From Candidatus Aenigmatarchaeota archaeon (GTDB lineage: Archaea; Aenigmatarchaeota; Aenigmatarchaeia; PWEA01), in contig PWFY01000034.1 in assembly GCA_003554235.1 (NCBI GenBank), positions 1 to 12,516 of the forward strand: a stretch of 12,516 nt of DNA, written 5' to 3'. Shown here one piece after another: positions 1 through 5,776 of the stretch. A model generated the notes under the pieces. It saw only the letters and a program-made list of their open reading frames with translations, searched no databases and had not been told where the DNA came from. Within the stretch, counting starts at the first letter, position 1; every line of letters begins with the position of its first letter. A program made the position numbers and the translations under genes.

Positions 1-430
1 CCCATAAGCAATAAAACCATCACCAAAAGCAACACCCCAGACAGTGTCTGTTGATTCAGTTAAAGTCTCTTCTAAACTGAAATCATCCGTATTATGTACA
101 TAAACATTATCATCCCAGCCTCCGTAAGCAATAAAACCATCAGTGAAAGCAACACTCTGAACACGGGCTGTTGATTCAGTTAAAGTCTCTTCTAAACTGA
201 AATCATCCGTATTATGTACATAAACATTATCATCAACTCCTCCGTAAGCAATAAAACCATCAGTGAAAGCAACAGAGTTAACATGGTCTGTTGATTCAGT
301 TAAAGTCTCTTCTAAACTGAAATCATCCGTATTATGTACATAAACATTCTCATCAACTCCTCCGTAAGCAATAAAACCATCACCGAAAGCAACACTCTGA
401 ACACGGTTTGTTGATTCAGTTAAAGTCTCT
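1..430 (-). repeat. Tandem 120-bp repeat inside the WD40-like gene
   Basis: The same 120-bp unit recurs with exact spacing; its GTAAGCAATAAAACCATCA segment appears at 4 (as ATAAGC), 124, 244 and 364. Units differ at only a few positions, chiefly around the AACTCC/CCAGCC and CACC/CAGT stretches. Each unit is 40 codons, one propeller blade, so copy-number change keeps the frame. The array continues beyond base 1. Confidence 0.95.
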
Positions 431-525
431 ATAAGCTCAACGTCAGCTCCCTGTACTCCTCCTGACAGAAACAGAAAACTGAAGAAAGCTACAAATAAAA
501 TTAATCGAGGGGTTGTTTTCCTCAT
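1..525 (-). CDS. Secreted WD40-like repeat protein (5' part; runs off the left edge)
   Basis: Reading down from the ATG at 525 the frame stays open to base 1, so 175 codons are visible and the C-terminus lies outside the window. Residues 1-26 form a signal peptide (MRKT start, hydrophobic core LILFVAFFSFLFL, then SGGVQGA). From about residue 31 there are near-identical 40-residue units of the pattern V-x-SVAF-x-DGFIAYGG-x-D-x-NVYVHNTDDFSLEETLTEST. This matches the WD40 consensus (V.SVAFSPDG..LASGS.D..V.VWD), so a secreted beta-propeller that binds other molecules is likely. No enzymatic residue is visible. The start follows the upstream minus-strand gene (558-1079) by 32 bases, so it is probably co-transcribed; only a weak GAGG lies before the ATG. 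The almost perfect repeats suggest recent expansion. A PQQ-type or other propeller is the main alternative. Confidence 0.85.
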   Translation of the reverse strand, partial: MRKTTPRLILFVAFFSFLFLSGGVQGADVELIETLTESTNRVQSVAFGDGFIAYGGVDENVYVHNTDDFSLEETLTESTDHVNSVAFTDGFIAYGGVDDNVYVHNTDDFSLEETLTESTARVQSVAFTDGFIAYGGWDDNVYVHNTDDFSLEETLTESTDTVWGVAFGDGFIAYG

Positions 526-557
526 CTAACTTTCGCCTCAAGTCTTTCTACCTATCC

Positions 558-1079
558 TTACTCTGTCCAGACCTGCCAAGTGACATCTATGGAGTCGCCA
601 TCTTGAAGGGTGACCTCGGTGAAAGTATTCTGTGCAAAGTCAGTCTCACCGTCTTCTGCTGTACTTATAGAGATTCTTGTAGTGTTGACCGTTATCTCTG
701 AAGTGGCATCGAATGATTCCGTAGTTGTTATGTTTCCAGTACTTGAATGGCTCCAAGACAACGAATCAGTACTCAAGTGGTCGGTAGTTCCATCAGTCAC
801 ATACATGGTGTCAACGTAATCACTGGTTGCTCCGTCATAATCCGCTGAAGTTTCCGAAACATCACCGACCTGACCTATGAGCCAATCCTGACCACTTGTC
901 AGGAAAGTGTTCGGACTCTGGCTGACCACTTCTCCGTTCTTCTCTACTGTAACCATTGAATGATATCTTACTCCGTCTTCCAATGTCTCTTCCTGTGTGT
1001 TCGTCACTCCCGATGCTCCAACGACGACGACTGACGCCAGAAGGACAAGAATAGGTATTGCTAAGTACTTCTTTTTCAT
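558..1079 (-). CDS. Secreted protein resembling phage/archaeal-virus structural proteins
   Basis: 173 residues. Residues 1-23 are a signal peptide or N-terminal anchor (MKKKYLAIPILVLLASVVVV, then GASG). The mature part is rich in Ser, Thr and Asp and should be all-beta. Its order of motifs, 'V.KNGEVVSQS.N.FLTSGQDWL..QVGD', a middle 'YV.TMYVTDGTT', and a closing 'F.EVTLQDGDSIDVTWQV', resembles a recurrent type of phage and archaeal-virus structural protein (N-x-T-x-G-x-x-W/F-I-x-x-Q-x-G ... YIALG ... F..VTL..GD.L.VTWT). That resemblance is from memory of the family pattern, not from a search. The gene appears leaderless: a TATA-like box sits about 26 bases upstream. It is followed by the WD40-like gene on the same strand. 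A host surface protein that borrowed this fold is the alternative. Confidence 0.75.
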   Translation of the reverse strand: MKKKYLAIPILVLLASVVVVGASGVTNTQEETLEDGVRYHSMVTVEKNGEVVSQSPNTFLTSGQDWLIGQVGDVSETSADYDGATSDYVDTMYVTDGTTDHLSTDSLSWSHSSTGNITTTESFDATSEITVNTTRISISTAEDGETDFAQNTFTEVTLQDGDSIDVTWQVWTE

Positions 1080-1100
1080 AACTAATTAATATCAATTCTT

Positions 1101-1111
1101 TTATTTAAAAG
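1101..1111 (-). promoter_or_regulatory. TATA box of a leaderless promoter for the 558-1079 gene
   Basis: On the minus strand the sequence TTTTAAATAA (TTTAAATA at 1109-1102) is centred about 26.5 bases upstream of the ATG at 1079, with no Shine-Dalgarno between them. That is the spacing expected if transcription starts at the A of the ATG, as in archaeal leaderless mRNAs. The box overlaps the stop codon of the preceding small gene. Confidence 0.6.
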
Positions 1112-1260
1112 TTTCCTTCTGTATCACGGGTGCAATACCTTATCAGAAGCGTAAGTGTGAAGACTGTGCCAGCATTTGCACCTAGGAAAACCCACGAAAA
1201 GAAGCCGAGGCCCGTGGCTATGCCTAGTTCTTGGAGGATTCTCTTGATTTCGATGTCCAT
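1105..1260 (-). CDS. Small membrane protein, 51 residues
   Basis: The ATG at 1260 has an excellent ribosome site, GGAGGTG on the minus strand at 1275-1269, eight bases upstream, which is the main reason to accept so short a gene. The product is a short charged head (MDIEIKRILQEL), one long hydrophobic stretch over residues 12-40 (GIATGLGFFSWVFLGANAG, then TVFTLTLLI), and a polar tail ending TRDTEGNF. It would span the membrane once, or as a short hairpin around GANAG. Its start lies 37 bases inside the upstream membrane-protein gene, in a different frame, so translational coupling is likely. Function is not recognised; a virion or envelope membrane component fits the neighbours. Confidence 0.72.
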   Translation of the reverse strand: MDIEIKRILQELGIATGLGFFSWVFLGANAGTVFTLTLLIRYCTRDTEGNF

Positions 1261-1646
1261 TTGATATTCACCTCCTTTTCATAGTATATTTCGGATGTTA
1301 GACGTATCGTTACAAGTATAAATAGTATAGTAGGTATGTATATGGCTATCCTGTGTATCCAGACGAAGTTCTTCCATAGGACATAATCGGGCAGAACGAA
1401 TAATCCTTGAAGGTAGTAGCTTTCGTTGGGGCCTACTGGTATGCTTCCCAATAGTGTATTTCTCTGAATCCTTACCCCCACGTTTGTTCCTACACCAACA
1501 TTTTCTGTGAACCCACCCGTCAACTTCGAGTCCTCTATACTTATAGTGTATTCCTGCGGTTCATTTGTTGAGTATGTCTGAACGGTTGCTGGATATAGTA
1601 AGAACCAGAGTATGAGGAGGGAAAGTAGTGTTATTTTGTATTTCAT
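1224..1646 (-). CDS. Membrane protein with signal peptide and C-terminal membrane helix
   Basis: 140 residues. A hydrophobic N-terminus (ITLLSLLILWFLLYPATV, residues 5-22) acts as a signal peptide or first membrane helix. A polar outside-facing domain of about 70 residues follows, with 'YTISIEDSKLTGGF' and 'GVRIQRNTLLGSIPVGPNES'. A second membrane helix runs about 95-116 (IHRIAIYIPTILFILVTIRL), leaving a basic inner tail (NIKWTSKSRESSKN). The family is not recognised. It heads the minus-strand run and overlaps the next gene. There is no Shine-Dalgarno; a TATA-like TATTTAAA lies at 1669-1662, somewhat closer to the ATG than usual for a leaderless start, so the exact transcript start is unclear. 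Confidence 0.72.
   Translation of the reverse strand: MKYKITLLSLLILWFLLYPATVQTYSTNEPQEYTISIEDSKLTGGFTENVGVGTNVGVRIQRNTLLGSIPVGPNESYYLQGLFVLPDYVLWKNFVWIHRIAIYIPTILFILVTIRLTSEIYYEKEVNIKWTSKSRESSKN
1269..1275 (-). promoter_or_regulatory. Strong ribosome binding site deciding the 1260 start
   Basis: Minus-strand GGAGGTG, complementary to the 16S rRNA 3' end, eight bases before the ATG at 1260 and inside the upstream gene. Confidence 0.75.
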
Positions 1647-1678
1647 TTTTAACCCATACTTTTAAATAATAGATTGTT

Positions 1679-1704
1679 GTTAATAAATGTTAGTGATTAA
1701 TATT
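1679..1704 (+). promoter_or_regulatory. AT-rich element shared with the 5113-5141 control region
   Basis: The pieces GTTAATAA, GTTAGT, ATTAAT and TT occur in this order here and again at 5113-5141, with one differing base between pieces and a 3-base difference in one gap. It lies between the divergent genes starting at 1646 (minus) and about 1703 (plus). A shared operator is a reasonable guess; chance is possible in AT-rich DNA. Confidence 0.4.
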
Positions 1705-1861
1705 GTCAAGTTTTACTAAATCTCTGTCAATAGAGGAAAGTAACATTAGATTCGGCTCAAAGTTTATAGAAGAAAGTGATGAAATTGAGGGATGGTCAGA
1801 TTTGGTAAATCGTTCTTTAAATGAGTTAAAAAGAAATAGCGAGGATGACGATGGCGTGTAA
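1703..1861 (+). CDS. Small acidic protein, possible ribbon-helix-helix-like (TTG start)
   Basis: An open frame of 52 codons bounded upstream by TGA at 1694. The only usual start in the open part is TTG at 1703, so the start is uncertain. The translation (SSFTKSLSIEESN... GWSDLVNRSLNELKRNSEDD) looks like a real protein: hydrophobic residues fall in a helical rhythm and the tail is acidic. The part 'GWSDLVNRSLNELKRN' recalls the second helix of ribbon-helix-helix regulators (S.SELVN.AL.E), but the fit is weak. The 3' end overlaps the next small gene by 11 bases in another frame, suggesting coupling. If it is a repressor, the element at its own 5' end would be a natural target; that is inference. 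Confidence 0.42.
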   Translation: MSSFTKSLSIEESNIRFGSKFIEESDEIEGWSDLVNRSLNELKRNSEDDDGV

Positions 1862-1973
1862 AGATTGTGGAGATACAAAAAATTTAGAAGAACATCATAT
1901 ATCTCATGAACCTGAGGACGTGATTAAAATTAAAAAGCTTCCAGACGACTATGTAAACTTCGGTGATATATAA
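1851..1973 (+). CDS. Tiny CxxC protein resembling the start of an HNH domain
   Basis: 40 residues from ATG 1851, preceded by GAGGATG as a weak ribosome site and ending directly against the ATG of the large membrane-protein gene. It begins MACKDCGDTKNLEEHHISHE, which resembles the first half of HNH-type zinc-binding nuclease domains (C-x2-C ... LE-x-HHI-x-x-EP). The second zinc pair (LC..CH) that should follow is absent; the protein instead ends in KKLPDDYVNFGDI. It is therefore either a trimmed HNH remnant or a stand-alone metal-binding micro-protein. Nuclease activity is unlikely. The stop-start abutment at 1973/1974 suggests it is translated with the next gene. Confidence 0.55.
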   Translation: MACKDCGDTKNLEEHHISHEPEDVIKIKKLPDDYVNFGDI

Positions 1974-3689
1974 ATGAAAAAATTGTTAGCTTTCGTTGTG
2001 TTTTCTTTCGTTGTGTTTTCTTTCGTTGTGTTTTCTCTCGTACTACTTCCCACAGTTTCTGCGACTTCTATAGACGTAACAACAAGTGATGTTATGTTAG
2101 AGGCTGGTTCCTACAACACTACTGTTTTGAAGTTCGATTTGGGTGACTATAGGATTTCTAACTACGAAGAAATTGGCAAATCTGCCGACCACTTAGATGA
2201 AGTCGATATGGTAATTGACCCTGCTTTCCAAAACGGAGAGCTCAAGAACTTTACTGCTTGGTTTATGGCTACTGATAGATTTGAAGGTAGTAATAGTACT
2301 ATTGACTTTGATTTTGTTCTTGACTCAACGGATACTGGAAACAAGACTGAAAACCCAACAACAGACTCTCTTGATGCTGAATTTCAAACTGCAAAGCAAC
2401 CAGTTGTTGACAGCCTTAACTGTGAGCATCAGACGGAGGAAATATACTGTGAAGTTGTAGACTTAGATGAAAACAGGTTCAGGGCTATAAACGACACGGG
2501 AGACCCTGAATTATTGACTGGAGAAGAAATAACAGTTACTTACGATTATGAGATGGGAGACCAGCAAAACATCACAAAGACGGTAAACTTACTTGGGCAA
2601 AAGCATGGCATTGGTGAAGGAGAGGCTACGATAAGCATAGAAACGGACGAGGAGAACTGGAGGAGGGGAAGAACTATTTACTTCTATGTAGTAGACGATG
2701 TTACTGGACATCAGGTAGGTGGTTGTGATGTATTTACAGAAGACAGTGATGGTGCTGAGGTGATAAGTGAATACAGCGAAAACGAGTACCTGTATGACTT
2801 CAACATACCCGAGGACTATGAAGAAGGTTCAAACGAATATCCTGTAACGGTGAGGAACTGTGAGTCGCCCTATGACGAAGATACTGACAGCAAACTACTG
2901 CAAATCAGGGATTGGAGTTACTGGGAGATGGAACTTGAAGAGATACAGGAAGAGTACATAGGACTCGGTGAGATAGAAGGCAAGGTTAAAGCAGAGGATG
3001 TATCTATGGCTGAAGTAAAGATAAAGAACGGTGAAGAAGTCACTATAGAAAGCGAAGACATAGGTGACGATGGCAGTTTCTCCTACAACTTGAGTGAGGG
3101 AGGAAATTACACGATACAGGCAGTAAACAAGAATATGGAAACCGATGCCTTCAACTCCCCTAAGAAAGAAGTTAAGGTGTTGTTCGACAGAAGTGGGGAC
3201 GGTATTCCCGATGTAAGGGATGTTTGTCCTGATGTAAAAGGAGAAAAAGAACATGATGGCTGTGTTCCAAAGGATGTGAACGTGCGGATAACCAACAAAG
3301 AGGGGAAATCGGTCAGTGAACTGGTTGTAGGTGAGGTCTACGACATAGAACTCATAGATGAAAACGGCACTACTGCCAACATATCTACCCGTATTGATGT
3401 AGGTCCAACAAGGGTGAGCATAGAGAACGGTGAAGGAGAGTTCAGAGTTGATGAAGCTGGTACTTACACTATCGAAGGTGGTGAAGACAGTGTAAGGTAC
3501 AAGGAGTTCGAGGCCGAAGTAACAGCAGTTGCAGGACTTTCAAACTTCATATCTGGTTTCTGGTGGGTTCCTATAGTAATAATACTGGTACTACTGGCAC
3601 TATTTGCTCTTTACAAACTAGGAGGAAGGAAAGAAACTATGGAAGACCTTGAACAGGAACAGATAGACTTAACCCCAGGTGAAGAATGA
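1974..3689 (+). CDS. Large type-I membrane surface protein with calcium-type repeat
   Basis: 571 residues. A signal peptide (MKKLLAF, then FVVFS three times, then LVLLPTVSA) is followed by about 500 extracellular residues, mostly beta-rich and acidic with many N-x-S/T sites. Residues about 405-437 carry DRSGDGIPDVRDVCPD and then a paired Cys (EHDGC), the pattern of thrombospondin type-3-like calcium-binding repeats. A membrane helix lies at about 528-549 (WWVPIVIILVLLALFALY), leaving a short acidic inner tail (LEQEQIDLTPGEE). GGTGA at 1963-1967 supports the start. The layout, signal plus large ectodomain plus C-terminal anchor, is that of a surface or virion spike protein. The next gene overlaps it by four bases and encodes a coiled-coil protein that could dock on the inner tail. 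The partner and ligand are unknown. Confidence 0.82.
   Translation: MKKLLAFVVFSFVVFSFVVFSLVLLPTVSATSIDVTTSDVMLEAGSYNTTVLKFDLGDYRISNYEEIGKSADHLDEVDMVIDPAFQNGELKNFTAWFMATDRFEGSNSTIDFDFVLDSTDTGNKTENPTTDSLDAEFQTAKQPVVDSLNCEHQTEEIYCEVVDLDENRFRAINDTGDPELLTGEEITVTYDYEMGDQQNITKTVNLLGQKHGIGEGEATISIETDEENWRRGRTIYFYVVDDVTGHQVGGCDVFTEDSDGAEVISEYSENEYLYDFNIPEDYEEGSNEYPVTVRNCESPYDEDTDSKLLQIRDWSYWEMELEEIQEEYIGLGEIEGKVKAEDVSMAEVKIKNGEEVTIESEDIGDDGSFSYNLSEGGNYTIQAVNKNMETDAFNSPKKEVKVLFDRSGDGIPDVRDVCPDVKGEKEHDGCVPKDVNVRITNKEGKSVSELVVGEVYDIELIDENGTTANISTRIDVGPTRVSIENGEGEFRVDEAGTYTIEGGEDSVRYKEFEAEVTAVAGLSNFISGFWWVPIVIILVLLALFALYKLGGRKETMEDLEQEQIDLTPGEE
1991..2035 (+). repeat. Three perfect 15-bp tandem copies in the signal peptide
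   Basis: TTTCGTTGTGTTTTC occurs three times without a mismatch (1991, 2006, 2021). Each copy adds five residues (FVVFS) to the hydrophobic core of the signal peptide, so gain or loss of a copy would keep the frame but change core length. Confidence 0.97.
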
Positions 3690-4777
3690 TGTTAGGTAAA
3701 ATCAAATCAGGTTTATCTTGGCTAAAATCGAAGATAACTGGTTCAAAGGTAAAAAGGAAGAAGCAGATAGGCCCCGAAGACCAAGAAAATATAAATGAAC
3801 AACTAGACAAGGCAAGAGGAGAAGCAGAGGCCAAAGCGGCGAAGATGGAGAGGAAGTACGATGACCTCAAGGAGTCGGTGGAGGAAAGGGAAGAGGTCGA
3901 TGTAGCAGACAAGTTGTCGGAAGAGAAAGAAGAACTTTCTATGGAGATGTTTAGGAAGGGAACTTCCCTCAAAAAGTTCTTCAAGTACTCGATGGAGAGG
4001 GGACAACAGGTATATGTAAGGAGTGCAAATGGTGATAAAGTATTCGGTACATTTGAAGATATAATATTACTACCCGATGGAAGGTTGGCAGTTACCAAAA
4101 AACAGGGTAAGGGTATAAGCCCAGTCATAACGGGAAGAACCTTTAAGGACATACTGAGAAATCCAAATCTAAAGACCGTTGCCAATACAAGTGCTATGAA
4201 TGTTAACCTTAACAGAGACGGTGGATTTGTGGAGAATATAGAGTCAAGGAATGTTCCAGATATAATAGTAGACGAGAAGGGAAACTTCGTACATACACAG
4301 GCACATACGGAGGAACTTCAGAAGTTACTTGCAGAGAAGCAACAGCAGATACAGAAGTGGAGAAACAGGGCAAAGACAGCCGAACAGGCTTGGATAGGCG
4401 AAAATCAGGAAAGGAAGTCACTTGAGAAGGTGAGGGAAGTAACCAAGACAAGAGCCGATAAAGCCGAGGACGATTTCACTGAAGCCATAGACTCCGCCAA
4501 AGACATAATTAGGAACAATAACATTATGCACAGGGCGATGCAGGACATCATCACGGACAGGAACACGCTTGAAGACCTGAAAGAAAGGCTTTACGACCAT
4601 AGGGGAGAACTACAGAACAAGATGGCAGATATGGTTGCTAAAAACGAGGAAGACCTTGCCAAAGAGGATGTTCAGGAACTTGCAGAGTGGGTGATGAAGT
4701 CGGTAACACCTGAGAAGATGAAGATGCAGGAAAAGGAGATGGAAACGCAAGAAGTAGAGCAAGGAGGTGAAGAATGA
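3686..4777 (+). CDS. Coiled-coil protein with a central beta domain
   Basis: 363 residues; unrecognised. A basic N-terminus (GKIKSGLSWLKSKITG, residues 4-19) could be an amphipathic membrane-contacting helix. Residues about 32-90 are strongly coiled-coil. Residues about 108-205 form a likely beta domain (VYVRSANGDKVFGTFEDI, LLPDGRLAVTKKQGKG, PDIIVDEKGNFVHTQ). A second long coiled coil runs about 207-345, and the tail is acidic. There is no signal peptide, so it is cytoplasmic or inside a particle. Its ATG overlaps the TGA of the surface-protein gene. The second ATG at 3689 is better spaced from AGGTGA (3677-3682) and may be the true start. A scaffold linked to the upstream membrane protein is the simplest inference. 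Confidence 0.75.
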   Translation: MMLGKIKSGLSWLKSKITGSKVKRKKQIGPEDQENINEQLDKARGEAEAKAAKMERKYDDLKESVEEREEVDVADKLSEEKEELSMEMFRKGTSLKKFFKYSMERGQQVYVRSANGDKVFGTFEDIILLPDGRLAVTKKQGKGISPVITGRTFKDILRNPNLKTVANTSAMNVNLNRDGGFVENIESRNVPDIIVDEKGNFVHTQAHTEELQKLLAEKQQQIQKWRNRAKTAEQAWIGENQERKSLEKVREVTKTRADKAEDDFTEAIDSAKDIIRNNNIMHRAMQDIITDRNTLEDLKERLYDHRGELQNKMADMVAKNEEDLAKEDVQELAEWVMKSVTPEKMKMQEKEMETQEVEQGGEE

Positions 4778-5124
4778 TGGGCAAAACAGATAAGTTCGAG
4801 CAGATGGTTGCGAACGCCAAAGACAGGAAGGAAAAGGTCGAGCAGAAACTTGAACAGGTAGAAAAGCAACTGGAAGAAAACGAGGAGATGCTTGAAATTG
4901 CCGAGAAGTACAATAACGATTTACCCGATACCGCAGAGGAGATTGAAGAACTCTACAGTATACTATGCTGGGACAATATAGCCTTCTGCTGTTCAACCGA
5001 TAAGCCGTGTCCTATGAGAGATTATGTGCTTTATATCATAGGTGTTACCAAAGATGATTTTGAAGAGGAGAAATCGGAGTTTGGCTTTGAGTTGGCAGGG
5101 GGTAGGATTAACGTTAATAAGTAA
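4774..5124 (+). CDS. Coiled-coil protein with a CC-x4-KPCP-x-RD motif
   Basis: 116 residues, with GGAGGTGA at 4763-4770 and an ATGATG start overlapping the previous stop; the ATG at 4777 is better spaced. Residues 4-48 are a highly charged coiled coil. The C-terminal part has four cysteines: C65, C72, C73 and C79, in CWDNIAFCC then KPCPMRDYVL, followed by GVTKDDFEEEK. The 'CC....KPCP.RD.VL..IG.T..DF' pattern looks like a conserved metal- or cluster-binding signature and recalls short cysteine signatures of methanogenesis-marker proteins; that link is a guess from memory. It closes the surface/coiled-coil run. Its last codons overlap the iterated palindromes at 5107-5144, so the gene end doubles as control sequence. 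Confidence 0.72.
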   Translation: MMGKTDKFEQMVANAKDRKEKVEQKLEQVEKQLEENEEMLEIAEKYNNDLPDTAEEIEELYSILCWDNIAFCCSTDKPCPMRDYVLYIIGVTKDDFEEEKSEFGFELAGGRINVNK

Positions 5125-5144
5125 CGTTAGTTATTAATGTTAAT
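5107..5144. promoter_or_regulatory. Three iterated 13-bp AT-rich palindromes (candidate operator or iterons)
   Basis: ATTAACGTTAAT (5107-5118, perfect palindrome), AGTAACGTTAGT (5120-5131, core TAACGTTA palindromic) and ATTAATGTTAAT (5133-5144) follow each other with exact 13-base spacing. They span the end of the coiled-coil gene and the start of the spacer before the 5245 operon. The regular spacing suggests cooperative protein binding; the winged-helix protein at 5429 is the nearest candidate regulator. Confidence 0.5.
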
Positions 5145-5166
5145 AGTACCATTAAGTCATTACGAT

Positions 5167-5194
5167 AACCCTTAAAAGTCCTTACTTAAGGGTT
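5167..5194. promoter_or_regulatory. 9-bp inverted repeat, operator or terminator
   Basis: AACCCTTAA (5167-5175) and TTAAGGGTT (5186-5194) are perfect inverted arms around a 10-base spacer. No T-run follows, so an operator fits better than an intrinsic terminator. TATA-like boxes TATTTAAG (5201-5208) and ATTTAAAT (5212-5219) lie just downstream, so a protein bound here would sit beside the promoter of the 5245 operon. Confidence 0.5.
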
Positions 5195-5244
5195 AAAGTG
5201 TATTTAAGGTGATTTAAATTAAAGGCGGTGAATGGCACACACAA

Positions 5245-5442
5245 ATGCAAGAGTTCTGGAAGAAAAAAGGCAAAGAGCTTGGATTTTTGACAGATACAGA
5301 ATGGGATGGATGGCTTCAGGGAAGGGTTGATGTCGCTTGGTTCATAAAAATTAGAAAAAGGGAAGAAGAATTCCTTGATAAAGCTAGAAAAAACACAAAA
5401 GAGTTCAAGGAGGTTTTGGATAAAATTGATGCTAATCAGTGA
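5245..5442 (+). CDS. Small protein, weakly like part of a PD-(D/E)XK nuclease
   Basis: 65 residues. The stretch 'FWKKKGKELGFLTDTEW' followed by 'GRVDVAWFIK' recalls the beginning of PD-(D/E)XK-type nucleases (a helix, LG-x-x-x-x-x-E, then GR-[IV]-D-V-x-W), but the expected E-x-K strand is missing and the rest is a charged helix ending KEVLDKIDANQ. It is either a cut-down, inactive relative or an unrelated protein. The ATG at 5245 lies 13 bases after GGTGA. A TATA-like ATTTAAAT about 29 bases upstream could instead make it leaderless. It is the first gene of the operon and overlaps the regulator gene by 14 bases. Confidence 0.6.
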   Translation: MQEFWKKKGKELGFLTDTEWDGWLQGRVDVAWFIKIRKREEEFLDKARKNTKEFKEVLDKIDANQ

Positions 5443-5776
5443 AGTACTGGACGAAGTTGCACAGATGGGGGAAGTAACATGCAAAGATATACACATACCC
5501 CAAGCGAATGAAAGTCAATGGAAAAAACCAGCATATATGACTTACAGCAATATATTACGACAGTTGTATAAAAGGGGTCTACTGGAAAGAGAAAACGTTT
5601 CAGATAATGATAGACCAAAGTACAAATATACTTTAAGTGACAAAGGAAGAGGAATTATAGATAAATTTGGAAGTTATAAAAGATACCAGATAGTTATGGC
5701 ATCCTCAGCACATCTTAAGTGTGCTCATGGTGAGGAAACTGACCTACCAAAGAAAATACAAAAGGATAACGAATGA
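5429..5776 (+). CDS. Winged-helix transcription regulator (MarR/PadR-like)
   Basis: 115 residues from ATG 5429; the frame is open further upstream to TTG 5375, but that extension is lysine-rich shadow of the preceding gene. Residues 1-70 read as a winged helix: MLISEVLDEVAQMGEVT, then 'YMTYSNILRQLYKRGLLERE' as the recognition region, then a wing with 'RPKYKYTLSDKGRGIIDKF'. The 'Y.LS.KG..I' ending is typical of MarR/PadR-type domains. The C-terminal 30 residues include a Cys/His-containing piece (HLKCAHGEE). It probably controls its own operon; the palindromes at 5107-5144 and 5167-5194 lie upstream of the operon's first gene. It overlaps its neighbours at both ends. Confidence 0.72.
   Translation: MLISEVLDEVAQMGEVTCKDIHIPQANESQWKKPAYMTYSNILRQLYKRGLLERENVSDNDRPKYKYTLSDKGRGIIDKFGSYKRYQIVMASSAHLKCAHGEETDLPKKIQKDNE

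Noticed and set aside
862..1095. 77-codon minus-strand frame
   Set aside because: It lies wholly in another frame of the signal-peptide protein at 558-1079 and has a low-complexity Arg/Ser-rich translation without a ribosome site.
1690..1878. 62-codon minus-strand frame opposite the two tiny genes
   Set aside because: Ser/Leu-rich shadow; the plus-strand frames at 1703 and 1851 are coupled to the next gene and look more protein-like.
4610..4996. Long minus-strand frames opposite the coiled-coil genes
   Set aside because: Ser/Phe/Leu-rich translations are the expected shadow of Lys/Glu-rich coding DNA, and no start signals are present.
5232..5330. ATG directly after GGCGGTGA giving a 32-residue frame
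   Set aside because: Its spacing to the ribosome site is too tight and the product (MAHTNARVLEEKRQRAW...) lies in the wrong frame of the more protein-like 5245 gene; a regulatory upstream frame cannot be excluded.
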